From Fidelibacterota bacterium (GTDB lineage Bacteria > Fidelibacterota > Marinisomatia > SCGC-AAA003-L08 > TS1B11), in contig SCKI01000001.1 of the NCBI GenBank assembly GCA_004124295.1, positions 248,001 through 312,000 on the forward strand: DNA of 64,000 bases, given 5' to 3'. Shown piece by piece: positions 42,917 through 51,090 of the stretch. Every line of letters begins with the position of its first letter. Within the stretch, counting starts at the first letter, position 1. The position numbers and the translations under genes were made by a program. The notes under the pieces were generated by a model. It searched no databases, had not been told where the DNA came from, and saw nothing but the letters and a program-made list of their open reading frames with translations.

Positions 42917-43559
42917 GGGTAGTTGGTCACCTTTTGCGGCCGTAGGGAGGAGCAACGGCTTTGTCAATACACACTATCAAATCCTTATTGCCATGCGGAG
43001 CGCGTTGCTCCGGCCCGGCACATATATCATTTCAGCCCGTAGGCTCTCGGTTGAAAAGCTAGGGCGGAAGCGGCGCACTACCAAGGCTAAAATGCTCCGG
43101 CCGGCAGCGACTCCCCCAATGAGTCAGGGTTATTGCCATGGGGACCGGCCCTTGGCATTCGTTCCGGCAGCTTCTCTAATTAGTTTTTCTCGGGGCTGAC
43201 GTGAGTCCGGGGTTCCGGAGCTAAGGGCCGGCGCTGGAGAACCCTACCGCTCCCGTCCCGGCTTCCAGCACGGCGTCGTTACCCTTGCCGGACCGGTCCG
43301 GCTCCACATCCCCGCTGGACCAAACATAGTCGAAGCACGACAACCCTACACTGGCTGAAGCGAGCCATCCCGGACAACCGTTTTTGACGGATTGCCCTCT
43401 AAGATATAAATTGTGCAATTATTGCATCATTGATCAGTCCAGGAAATAATGGTTTCCATTGCCTTGGTAATATGCAGCGGCTATTACCCCTACCGTCATT
43501 TCCCCGGCTGCCCTGGTCTATGCTCGATCAGGGGAGGTAAACCACACGGATGAGGTTCC
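42917..43559. other. 643-bp intergenic region with LamG-gene remnant
   Basis: The first 300 bp upstream of the histidine kinase are GC-rich with several potential hairpins but match no riboswitch I know. From 43221 to about 43370 lies a decayed copy of the LamG lipoprotein gene end (annotated separately). The last 190 bp lead to the serine hydrolase gene, whose ATG is preceded by GAGG. Confidence 0.55.
43221..43370 (-). pseudogene. Remnant of a LamG-lipoprotein gene 3' end
   Basis: On the minus strand this encodes SSGDVEPDRSGKGNDAVLEA then GTGAVGFSSAGP and a TAG stop. The intact gene at 45520-46341 ends SSGDVEPDRSGKGNDAVLEA then GAGEIGFSTAGP and TAG. 28 of 32 residues are identical. Weaker similarity (VGLxxF) continues a little further upstream before it is lost. 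It is a gene-end fragment 2.2 kb from the intact copy, with the serine hydrolase gene in between. Confidence 0.88.
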
Positions 43560-45422
43560 ATGTCCCAACGTAGCGTCCTAACACCGGCCCTGGTTTTTTT
43601 CATTTCACTGGCGGCTCTATCAGCGCAGGAGATCATCCACCAACCCGATAACTGGGCCTTCCTCGATTCCGTGGTCACCGCCAAATTGATCGAGCACGAG
43701 GTTCCCGGCGCCGTGGTTGTGGTGGTCTCCGGCAACGAGATGGTCCATTTGGCCGGCTACGGCCAGGCAGATATCGCAGCAGACAGGCCGGTGGACGGGG
43801 AGCAGACCGTATTCCGAATCGCGTCGGTGAGCAAAGTCTTCACCGCCACCCTGGCCTTGCAGTTAATTCACCAGGGGCTCCTCGATCTGGATGCCGATAT
43901 CAACGGCTATTTCGATGCGCCGATTGTCGATGATAATATGCCCGGCGCCGTAACCATGCGCCATCTGCTGACCCACACGGCCGGCTTTGAACAGCGAAAT
44001 ATCGGCCGCAGAACGTTTATTGAGGCCGACGTGGGAACCCTCAGGGACTACCTTTACGAAAATCTCCCGCCCCGCACTATCCCCTCTGGCACGGCGATGG
44101 CCTACTCGAATCACGGCATGGCGCTGGCCGGGCTGGTGCTTGAGCAGGTGACCGGCAAACCGTATGAAGATATCGTGCAAGAGGTGTTGTTGAAGCCGCT
44201 GGGAATGACATCGAGCAGTTTTGAGCGACCCGGCCAGTTTGGCGACCGGCTAGCCACCGGCTATGCGCGAGGCAAGGACGGTCCTGAACCTTTTGGATTC
44301 GCTTTTTTGCGTACGCCGCCCGCCTCCATGCTCATGACCACCGGCCCGGATATGGCCCGGTTTATCATTGCCCAGCTCAACAAGGGCCGGGTAGATGGTC
44401 GTCAGGTTATTGAGGCGGCTGTAATCACGGAGATGCAGGGCCGGCAGTTTACCCACCATGACCGCATGGACGGCATTGGCTTCGCCTGGTTTCGCGGCAC
44501 CCGAAACGGCTTACCGGTGGTGGCACATTCCGGCAATTTGTTGGCATTCAGTTCCTATCTCCATCTCTTTCCCGAGGAGCGCCTGGGCTTCTTCTTCGCC
44601 TTCAATCGTCGTAGCGGGGCCGCAAACCAGGAAATCGTGTCGGCTATATTTGACCGCTACCTGCCTGCTGATACGACTGTCGACAGCAACTACCCCTCGC
44701 CAACAGTACGCAGCCGGATGGCAAAGGACTTCAAGGGACGGTATTTTAACATCAACAATCCTGTTACCACAATGGAGCGCCTGGACAACTTCCCCGGCGG
44801 CGGGATTCGCGTAAAGCCGACGGAAGAAGGTGATCTCATTTTCAACGGCCGGACGATCGCCCGGGAAATCGAACCTTTGTTTTTCGAAGGGGAATCGGCG
44901 GATGATATCGTTGCGTTTAGCGAGGATGAGTTTGGGAAAATTGACCTGCTTTACCTGGGGGTGGGCGCATATCGTCGGGTGCCATGGTATGGCTCAGGAG
45001 AGCTTCATGCCCTAACGACTATCATTTTCGCGGCCACATTTCTCATCGGTCTCATAGAAAGCGGCTTTGCCAGCCGGCGCATCCTCCCCGGTGCTGAGGG
45101 GGCGACGCGTGCAGCGGCCAATGCTGGCAGGCGTCGGCTGGTGACCGCCGGTGCCCTCAATTTCGTATTTATAGCAGGTGTTTTCACCGGGCTGAATATC
45201 TTCGATCCTCGTTTTGGCCTCCCACTGCTGTTCAAATCGCTCTTTGTGCTACCCCTCGCAGCGATTGCCACCACCCTTTACGCCATGCCACCGCTGATTC
45301 AGGCTTTCCGGGCCAGGGCCTACGGATTAGGCCGCAGCCTGCATCTAGCCTGGGCCGCCTTCGCTGCCCTGGCGATTATCCCATTCTATATTTACTGGAA
45401 CTTGCTCGGCTTTCAATTCTAG
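43560..45422 (+). CDS. Beta-lactamase-family serine hydrolase with C-terminal membrane segments
   Basis: The 620-residue protein has a signal peptide and a class C beta-lactamase/DD-peptidase fold: Ser89-x-x-Lys92 (SVSK), Tyr182-Ser-Asn184 and HSG at 323-325. The C-terminal 150 residues hold four hydrophobic segments (TTIIFAATFLIGLIESGF, ALNFVFIAGVFTGLNIF, LFVLPLAAIATTLYAMPP, AFAALAIIPFYIYWNLLG). This Pfam Beta-lactamase plus membrane-tail architecture is common in environmental bacteria; substrates are unknown and range from D-peptides to esters. It probably acts on the periplasmic side. Confidence 0.87.
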   Translation: MSQRSVLTPALVFFISLAALSAQEIIHQPDNWAFLDSVVTAKLIEHEVPGAVVVVVSGNEMVHLAGYGQADIAADRPVDGEQTVFRIASVSKVFTATLALQLIHQGLLDLDADINGYFDAPIVDDNMPGAVTMRHLLTHTAGFEQRNIGRRTFIEADVGTLRDYLYENLPPRTIPSGTAMAYSNHGMALAGLVLEQVTGKPYEDIVQEVLLKPLGMTSSSFERPGQFGDRLATGYARGKDGPEPFGFAFLRTPPASMLMTTGPDMARFIIAQLNKGRVDGRQVIEAAVITEMQGRQFTHHDRMDGIGFAWFRGTRNGLPVVAHSGNLLAFSSYLHLFPEERLGFFFAFNRRSGAANQEIVSAIFDRYLPADTTVDSNYPSPTVRSRMAKDFKGRYFNINNPVTTMERLDNFPGGGIRVKPTEEGDLIFNGRTIAREIEPLFFEGESADDIVAFSEDEFGKIDLLYLGVGAYRRVPWYGSGELHALTTIIFAATFLIGLIESGFASRRILPGAEGATRAAANAGRRRLVTAGALNFVFIAGVFTGLNIFDPRFGLPLLFKSLFVLPLAAIATTLYAMPPLIQAFRARAYGLGRSLHLAWAAFAALAIIPFYIYWNLLGFQF

Positions 45423-45519
45423 GGCTGGATACTCCGTTGGGACGAAACCTGCCGCTGGCTCGCGCCACTGCAACGGTCCCGGAGGCACTGCTGGTGATCC
45501 AGGTTGGCGAGAATGACTT

Positions 45520-46341
45520 CTACGGACCGGCCGTGGAGAACCCTATCTCCCCTGCCCCTGCTTCCAGCACGGCGTCGTTGCCCTTGCCGGACCGGTCCGG
45601 CTCCACATCCCCGCTGGACCCATCCTCGTTGAAGCGCCACAGGCCGATGATCGGGTCCAGGCCACCGGCCGAGTACTGGCGGGTCAGCTTGTCGGGATTC
45701 TGGTAGCGGAACTGCATCTCGCTCTGCGGCAGATCAAAGTCCCACAAGCGCACCTCATCGATGGCGCCATACCAGAAATTGCTCAGGGTGGAGATGTCGT
45801 TGGTCACCCCCCAGTTGGCCCCGATGAGGGCGTCGCTGTCGCCCACCTCCAGATCGAGCGATATGTTCGACGCGGCCAGCAGCTCGCCGTTTCCATAAAC
45901 GGTGGCGGTGACGCCATCGTAGGTCAGCACAATATGGGTAAAGACCTTGCTGTTATCCCAGTTGCAGCCCGGCACCTCCAGACTGATAGAACCGTCGCTG
46001 TCCCGCACCCAATCGTTGCCTATGATCACCAGGATGCGGTCCGGCTGCAACGCGGACCGGAAAATGCCGATTTCCGTCTCGTCCTGGGCGTCGCCGATCA
46101 TGAACAGGGTGGCGAGACCTGCCACCGAGGCCGGCAGCGAGTCGCCGGCGGCCCTGATTTCGATGGAGAAGACATCATCGCTAAAGAAGGCCAGGCTGGT
46201 GGTGTCCCGGGGATCGCCCAACACCTGCCGGTTGTTGATCCGGATATAGGCGCCGCCGGAGAGCTCCACCGAGCGGATCGGTTGGTCCGGCTCCTGGCAG
46301 GCCATCGCCAGCAGAAGGAGTGTCACGCCCAACCGGATCAT
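45520..46341 (-). CDS. LamG/concanavalin-like lipoprotein
   Basis: The 273-residue protein has a lipobox ending AMAC (Cys15). A LamG-type beta-jellyroll follows, with FSIEIRAAGD, FTHIVLTYDGVTATVYGNGE, IDEVRLWDFDLPQSEM and IIGLWRFNEDG as characteristic strands. Such domains bind carbohydrates or proteins at the cell surface. The ATG overlaps the stop of the FN3 lipoprotein gene by 4 nt, so the two are coupled. A 3'-end fragment of a close relative lies at 43221-43370. Confidence 0.82.
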   Translation of the reverse strand: MIRLGVTLLLLAMACQEPDQPIRSVELSGGAYIRINNRQVLGDPRDTTSLAFFSDDVFSIEIRAAGDSLPASVAGLATLFMIGDAQDETEIGIFRSALQPDRILVIIGNDWVRDSDGSISLEVPGCNWDNSKVFTHIVLTYDGVTATVYGNGELLAASNISLDLEVGDSDALIGANWGVTNDISTLSNFWYGAIDEVRLWDFDLPQSEMQFRYQNPDKLTRQYSAGGLDPIIGLWRFNEDGSSGDVEPDRSGKGNDAVLEAGAGEIGFSTAGP

Positions 46342-48620
46342 GGCGGCTTGGTGGCTCCTATCTCTTCGTTGCTGATGGCAATGCGGCCGAACAGATCGAC
46401 CAGCACAATGGTATAGGCGAATCCCTGTCCCGGCTCCCAGTTATCGCTGGCATCCGTGAAGGTCGTATTACCGATCGGCGTAAGGGGCACCACCAGTTCG
46501 TAGGTGGTATTGGGCTCCCCCGGTATTTCGTCCGGGACCATATTGCGCCACACCTCGTAGCGGTTGAACAGAATCGGCTCCAGCACCGGCCAGGGCCAAC
46601 TGGCCCGGCTCCAGGACATGCTGATGGTATTGGTTGAGGAGCTGTCGATCCGCAAGGTTACCGGCTGGGGTTCGGAATAGAGGGTATCGCCGGCAATATT
46701 GCTGGCGTTGAAGCCACCGGCCAGATCATAGGTCAATACGGTATACTGGTAGACCGGCAATGAATTCCCGGTGGTGGTCACCAGGTTTGGGTCATTATCG
46801 GCGTAAAATATAACCGTGTCGCCGGGCGCCGGGTCCTGATTGAGGATGACGACGACCTGATCACAGTCTCCGCTGACCACGCAGTCGGCCACTGCATCGT
46901 TATTGGCATCGTCAAATGTCTCCTCTGCAATTGATGAGCGCAGGAGCATGTAGTGGCTGAAATCGCTTTCGGGTGACGGTTTCCATGCCAGGCGGAAAAA
47001 CCAGAGTACGGTCGGTTCCACCAGCGTGATCGCGGCGGGGAAAATGTCCCGGGTCGTGGCGTCCAGAGTGGTGGATACCGTCGCGCCGCTGGTATCAGTG
47101 ATGACCAAATCGTAGGTGTAAGTGGTCGCTTTCTGCAGACCGGGATCGTCGAAATTCACCTGGCTTGGATCGCTAGTCGTGAAGACCAGGCCGCCATCTC
47201 GCGATATCGCATAGCTGGCAAAATCGTCGGGCTGGTAATTGTAGCCGTCCCACCCCAGGCCCAAGTCATATTTGCCCGGCCGACTGACCCCCAGGGCGCC
47301 GTTCCAGACATCGGCAATCCCGATTGTGGTCAGGTCGACCGTGTTGCTCCATTCGAGGTTGTTCTGGCTATCGCGATGCAGCAGCCGGAACTGGTAGGCA
47401 CTGCTCTGCCGCAGGGTGGCATCGGTATAGACCAGCGGCGCCCCCGGCACCGGTTGGGAGATCACCAGGGTGCTGGTATTGTCCACCGTGCCGTCCGTAT
47501 CGCGGTAGAGGTCGATCCAGCTGGAATCCTCCTGCACCGGCACCGCCAGCCACTGCAGGGTGGCGCTGTACTTGGAAACGGCCGAGGCGGTCGGCACCAG
47601 CTGCGGAACATCCAGTGAATCGGTGCTCAGCTGCAGGACGTTCGTGCTGCTGAAGCGGTTGGTATAGCCGGCGGAGTCAATGACGAACAGGTGGTAAAAA
47701 TAATCGGTCTTGGCAGTCAGGTTCGCGTCGGTATAGCTGAGCGTTGCCGGACCGAAGCCGGCGATGGAATCGAGATCGGCCTCCTCCGCCGTGTCGCCCC
47801 GGTGCAGACGATACCGCAGCACGTCCTCGTTGCTCTGGGGCCAGCTGAGGTTGGCAGTGTACTTGGAGGCCGGCGCAGCTTCAATCAACTGCACTGCCCC
47901 CGGCAGGAGGGTGCGGATGGTGGTGATCGAATCGCTGGCGGCGGTACGGCCGAAGGTGTCGTAAAGATAGACCCGGTAGCTGTACTGGGTGTCCTCATCC
48001 AGGCCGAAGGGCGTGACCCCGGCGCCGGTATCGGAATAGCGGGTGGAGTCGGGATCGTCCAGCAGGGCCAGCGAGTCGGACAGGGTGGTGACGGCGGTAC
48101 TGGTATCCCGGTAGATGATATAGTGGGAAAAATCGTAATCCACCGAGCGCTCCCAGGCGACCGTTGCGCTGTGTTTGGTTACCGCCACAGGCGGCAGCAT
48201 CTGCACTCTGAGGGGCGGCAAACCTTCGTTGTCCAGATAGAAGCGCCGGGAAGCCGTGCCCCTGTTGCCGGCCAGGTCCTCAGCGATGGCCGTGAGTAAG
48301 ACAGCACTGCCGGCGGTGGTGCAGTCGGGGTAGGCGGTGGTGTTCCAGATCAGCGTATAAGGGGCCGCCACGAAACGGGCCAGCTGGTCGCCATCGGCAA
48401 AGTAAGTGACATGTTTCACCCCTTCATTGTCGTTGACGATAACCCGGACGGTTTCCAGGCCTGAGAGGATCGTGAATTCCGAGGGGAAGCTGAAGCGGAC
48501 GACCGGCGAAACAGTATCGATTTCCTCGCCTCCGCAGCCCGGCAGCGCCAGGCTCAGGCCCAAGCTCAGCGACAGTGCGGCCAGGAAACGTCCGCGGTGG
48601 TAAAATGGTAGCCTGCCCAT
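46338..48620 (-). CDS. Fibronectin-type-III repeat lipoprotein
   Basis: The 760-residue protein has a lipobox ending LPGC (Cys29). A bacterial Ig-like domain follows (VSPVVRFSFPSEFTILSG to about residue 130), then about six fibronectin type III-like repeats, each with a W (SATVAWERS, TANLSWPQS, SATLQWLAV) and a Y-x-Y strand near its end. It is likely a surface or periplasmic scaffold. It starts 6 nt after the upstream gene and overlaps the LamG gene downstream, forming a coupled unit. Confidence 0.8.
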   Translation of the reverse strand: MGRLPFYHRGRFLAALSLSLGLSLALPGCGGEEIDTVSPVVRFSFPSEFTILSGLETVRVIVNDNEGVKHVTYFADGDQLARFVAAPYTLIWNTTAYPDCTTAGSAVLLTAIAEDLAGNRGTASRRFYLDNEGLPPLRVQMLPPVAVTKHSATVAWERSVDYDFSHYIIYRDTSTAVTTLSDSLALLDDPDSTRYSDTGAGVTPFGLDEDTQYSYRVYLYDTFGRTAASDSITTIRTLLPGAVQLIEAAPASKYTANLSWPQSNEDVLRYRLHRGDTAEEADLDSIAGFGPATLSYTDANLTAKTDYFYHLFVIDSAGYTNRFSSTNVLQLSTDSLDVPQLVPTASAVSKYSATLQWLAVPVQEDSSWIDLYRDTDGTVDNTSTLVISQPVPGAPLVYTDATLRQSSAYQFRLLHRDSQNNLEWSNTVDLTTIGIADVWNGALGVSRPGKYDLGLGWDGYNYQPDDFASYAISRDGGLVFTTSDPSQVNFDDPGLQKATTYTYDLVITDTSGATVSTTLDATTRDIFPAAITLVEPTVLWFFRLAWKPSPESDFSHYMLLRSSIAEETFDDANNDAVADCVVSGDCDQVVVILNQDPAPGDTVIFYADNDPNLVTTTGNSLPVYQYTVLTYDLAGGFNASNIAGDTLYSEPQPVTLRIDSSSTNTISMSWSRASWPWPVLEPILFNRYEVWRNMVPDEIPGEPNTTYELVVPLTPIGNTTFTDASDNWEPGQGFAYTIVLVDLFGRIAISNEEIGATKPP

Positions 48621-48626
48621 GGACCA

Positions 48627-49811
48627 TCAGTCCGTCAGCGCCGGGTCCAGGAAGCTGCGCTGACCGGTCACCACTCCCGCCGCATTGCGGGTTACGGCGA
48701 GGATATCGTCACCCCGGCGGGTGTAGCGGTAGGTGATCGATTTGATCAATTCTCCCTCGGGGGTGAAGTAAGCCTTTTTCTCCATGCGCCCTTTTTTGTC
48801 GTAGACGATGCTGAAGACTTTTAGTATTTCCTCTGCCGGCGACAGCGCCGTCCCGCGGATCGTCAGCTTGCGGGTCTCTTCATCGAAACTGCTGCCGTAG
48901 GTGTAGTAATAGGAAACCTGCCCGTGCTGATTGAACACCTGTACAGAAGTGATCTGGTCTTTATCATCGCTGGTCACGGCCGTCCGCCAGCCCGGCTTCA
49001 CCAGGCTGTAGCCCGGTTCGAACAGGTAGGGATGGACATCCAGCAGCGATCCGGAGCCGTCACCGGCAAAGTGGATCTCGGCGAACCGGTTGGAGGCGGT
49101 GCTATCCCGGCGGTAGTCGATGCTGAAGATCAGCTCTTCCCGGGCATTGTAGCGCTGGACCTCCTCCATGATATCGTTCCCGTCATAAAGCACTCTGAAA
49201 TAAGGCCGGCCTTCCAGCAATTTTTTCTTGCGCACATAGCCGCGGCCGCCCAGCTTGCGGATATCCCACTGCTTAAAATAGCGCACCAGCGGCACACTCC
49301 CCGCCTCAGCCTGGTAGCTCCGCCGGGACAGGGCCAGTTGCCGCATGCGCCAGCGCCGTGGCTCCACATAGCGGACCTGCAGCAGGTGCCCCTGGGGGTC
49401 ATAGACGGCATGAAAGTGGGGCAGCTCCGTCGCCGCTTCCGCCGTGATCCCGTCGCCGAGGATACGTTGCCGCGTTAAGGGGCTGCGATAGAATTTATCG
49501 GTGTACCCTTTACCGGCGAACCCTTCAATGGCCTCGACCCGGTTCAGGAGGCGGTCAATATCGCTCTGCATCCCGGTCGCAAGGGAGTCCAGGACGGCGG
49601 CAAACTTCTCGCGGGTCAGGTCGTCGGCACTGAGGGACTGCAGCTGCTGCCGTGCCTGCCGCCAGTACGCCTCAAAATCTGGCGGCTGATAGAAATTCGC
49701 CACCGGCGCCTCGACCTGGACACTGTCCGCCGCAATGCTTTCCTGGGCCGCGGCCGGAGTGGGCGCCAGCATGGCCCCCAGCAGCAGAGTGATGGGCAGG
49801 TTGCGCTGCAT
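48627..49811 (-). CDS. Secreted protein of unknown function with YD/MORN-like strands
   Basis: The 394-residue protein has a signal peptide (ITLLLGAMLAPTPAAAQ), a helical region to about residue 105, and then many short beta-hairpins of the form YDxxGxxxxVRY, for example HFHAVYDPQGHLLQVRYVEP and VFSIVYDKKGRMEKKAYFTP. Such YD/MORN-like strands occur in periplasmic or surface proteins, but no family is assigned. The ATG overlaps the stop of the PEGA gene by one base (TGATG), indicating coupling. Confidence 0.6.
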   Translation of the reverse strand: MQRNLPITLLLGAMLAPTPAAAQESIAADSVQVEAPVANFYQPPDFEAYWRQARQQLQSLSADDLTREKFAAVLDSLATGMQSDIDRLLNRVEAIEGFAGKGYTDKFYRSPLTRQRILGDGITAEAATELPHFHAVYDPQGHLLQVRYVEPRRWRMRQLALSRRSYQAEAGSVPLVRYFKQWDIRKLGGRGYVRKKKLLEGRPYFRVLYDGNDIMEEVQRYNAREELIFSIDYRRDSTASNRFAEIHFAGDGSGSLLDVHPYLFEPGYSLVKPGWRTAVTSDDKDQITSVQVFNQHGQVSYYYTYGSSFDEETRKLTIRGTALSPAEEILKVFSIVYDKKGRMEKKAYFTPEGELIKSITYRYTRRGDDILAVTRNAAGVVTGQRSFLDPALTD

Positions 49812-50254
49812 CAGATTGCCGCGCCCAGCAGCAGAAACAGGGCGGTAATCATGGTCAGGCCCATCAACAGGGTAACGGAGCGGCCCCTTTCATAGCCCCG
49901 CAGCCGGCCTTCCAGTTCCATCCACTCCATATGCACCGCAACCCGCTCTCCCGGGGGGACCAGCACATGATAAGTTCCGGCCTCGATGACGGTGGCGATG
50001 GTCCGGGCCTGCCGGTGGGTCCAGTGGGACCATTTGAATTCGGGACCGAAAAAGCTCAGATTGTACCAGCCCGGCGCCAGCAGCAGCTCCTCCTTGATGG
50101 GCGTCCGGCCCAGGGAGCGGCCATCGAGAAAGATTTCCACCCGGTCGACATCCACGCTGATGGCAAGATAACCCACCGTCGGCACGCGATCATCCTGGCC
50201 AACAGCAACTGTCGTCAGCAGCAGCAGTGATATGAAATAATGTCTTGGCCGCAT
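49811..50254 (-). CDS. PEGA-domain membrane protein
   Basis: The 147-residue protein has a signal peptide (HYFISLLLLTTVAVGQ) and a PEGA-like domain (GYLAISVDVDRVEIFLDGRS then LGRTPIKEELLLAPGWYNLS), a surface-layer-type beta fold. A single membrane segment lies at the C-terminus (SVTLLMGLTMITALFLLLGA). It is probably anchored with its PEGA domain in the periplasm. It is the second or third gene of an envelope cluster read from dnaG. Confidence 0.72.
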   Translation of the reverse strand: MRPRHYFISLLLLTTVAVGQDDRVPTVGYLAISVDVDRVEIFLDGRSLGRTPIKEELLLAPGWYNLSFFGPEFKWSHWTHRQARTIATVIEAGTYHVLVPPGERVAVHMEWMELEGRLRGYERGRSVTLLMGLTMITALFLLLGAAI

Positions 50255-50310
50255 ATGTCGCTTCCCGACGGCAATCTAGCCGCTGCCGGGGCGAGAGTCA
50301 ATGCCGGCGG

Positions 50311-51090
50311 TCACAGCGTAAAGGCGAGGCCGTTGGTCAGTGCCAGGTCGAGGGGCTGGGCCACCCCCACTGGCGGCTCGCTGTCGTAGCGCAGGTTGAG
50401 GTTTACGACCAGCGTGATGCGCCGGGTGAGGGTCACCCGCAGGCTCCCTTCCAGCAGGAGACGGTAGTCCTGGAGATTGCCGATGTCGAACTGGAAGTAA
50501 GTGGTGCTGGACAGGGCCAGCTTATCGGCAATGGCCCAGTTCAGCACCAGGTAGTTGGTGGACCTCAGGAGCCGCGTATCCGGATCAGCGCCCACGGTCT
50601 GGCCGGAGTCGGTGACTTCCCGTTCCCACATGATGCCAAAACCGGTGGTCAGTCCCAGCACGCCAACGGCCGTGCTGTCATTGGCCAGCCACTTGATGCG
50701 CAGCCCGCCACCGGCCAGCTGGCGATTGTCCAGCAAAATGGACCGGTCAAACTGCTGCTGCAGGAACCCTTCGGCGAAATAGCGCCCGCCGAGCGTCTTG
50801 ACGCTGCGCATATGGACAAAGCCCCGGTTGGTGAACTCCTTGGCGCCGCTGCGCACCAGGCCGATCTGCCCCACCACAAAATTGTGCCCCCAGGCGCTGT
50901 GATGGTCGAGGCGCAGATTGGTTTTCAGGTTCAGCAGGGTCGTATTGCCCCGGTTAAATCCGAGATCGCCGCCCAGGGAGCCGTGCAGGCCGGCCGCCAG
51001 CCCCTCCATGCGCATGGCTTCGGTGTTCACCTGTCCCGTCACCGGCGCCAGGCAGCAGGCCAGCCATAGCAGGTGGCGAAGGCTGCCCAT
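50311..51090 (-). CDS. DUF481-like outer-membrane protein
   Basis: The 259-residue protein has a signal peptide (LLWLACCLAPVTGQ) and a strand-rich body resembling the DUF481 family (GSLGGDLGFNRGNTTLLNLK, GHNFVVGQIGLVRSG, NLQDYRLLLEGSLRVTLTRR, then LVVNLNLRYDSEPP). These are salt-induced/YdiY-type outer-membrane barrels. Its ATG shares one base with the dnaG stop codon (TGATG), so it is likely translated by re-initiation from dnaG, an unusual partner. Confidence 0.72.
   Translation of the reverse strand: MGSLRHLLWLACCLAPVTGQVNTEAMRMEGLAAGLHGSLGGDLGFNRGNTTLLNLKTNLRLDHHSAWGHNFVVGQIGLVRSGAKEFTNRGFVHMRSVKTLGGRYFAEGFLQQQFDRSILLDNRQLAGGGLRIKWLANDSTAVGVLGLTTGFGIMWEREVTDSGQTVGADPDTRLLRSTNYLVLNWAIADKLALSSTTYFQFDIGNLQDYRLLLEGSLRVTLTRRITLVVNLNLRYDSEPPVGVAQPLDLALTNGLAFTL

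Noticed and set aside
42968-43220. Riboswitch candidate upstream of the histidine kinase
   Set aside because: Several hairpins are possible, but no conserved core of the c-di-GMP, cobalamin, TPP or other classes could be matched by eye.
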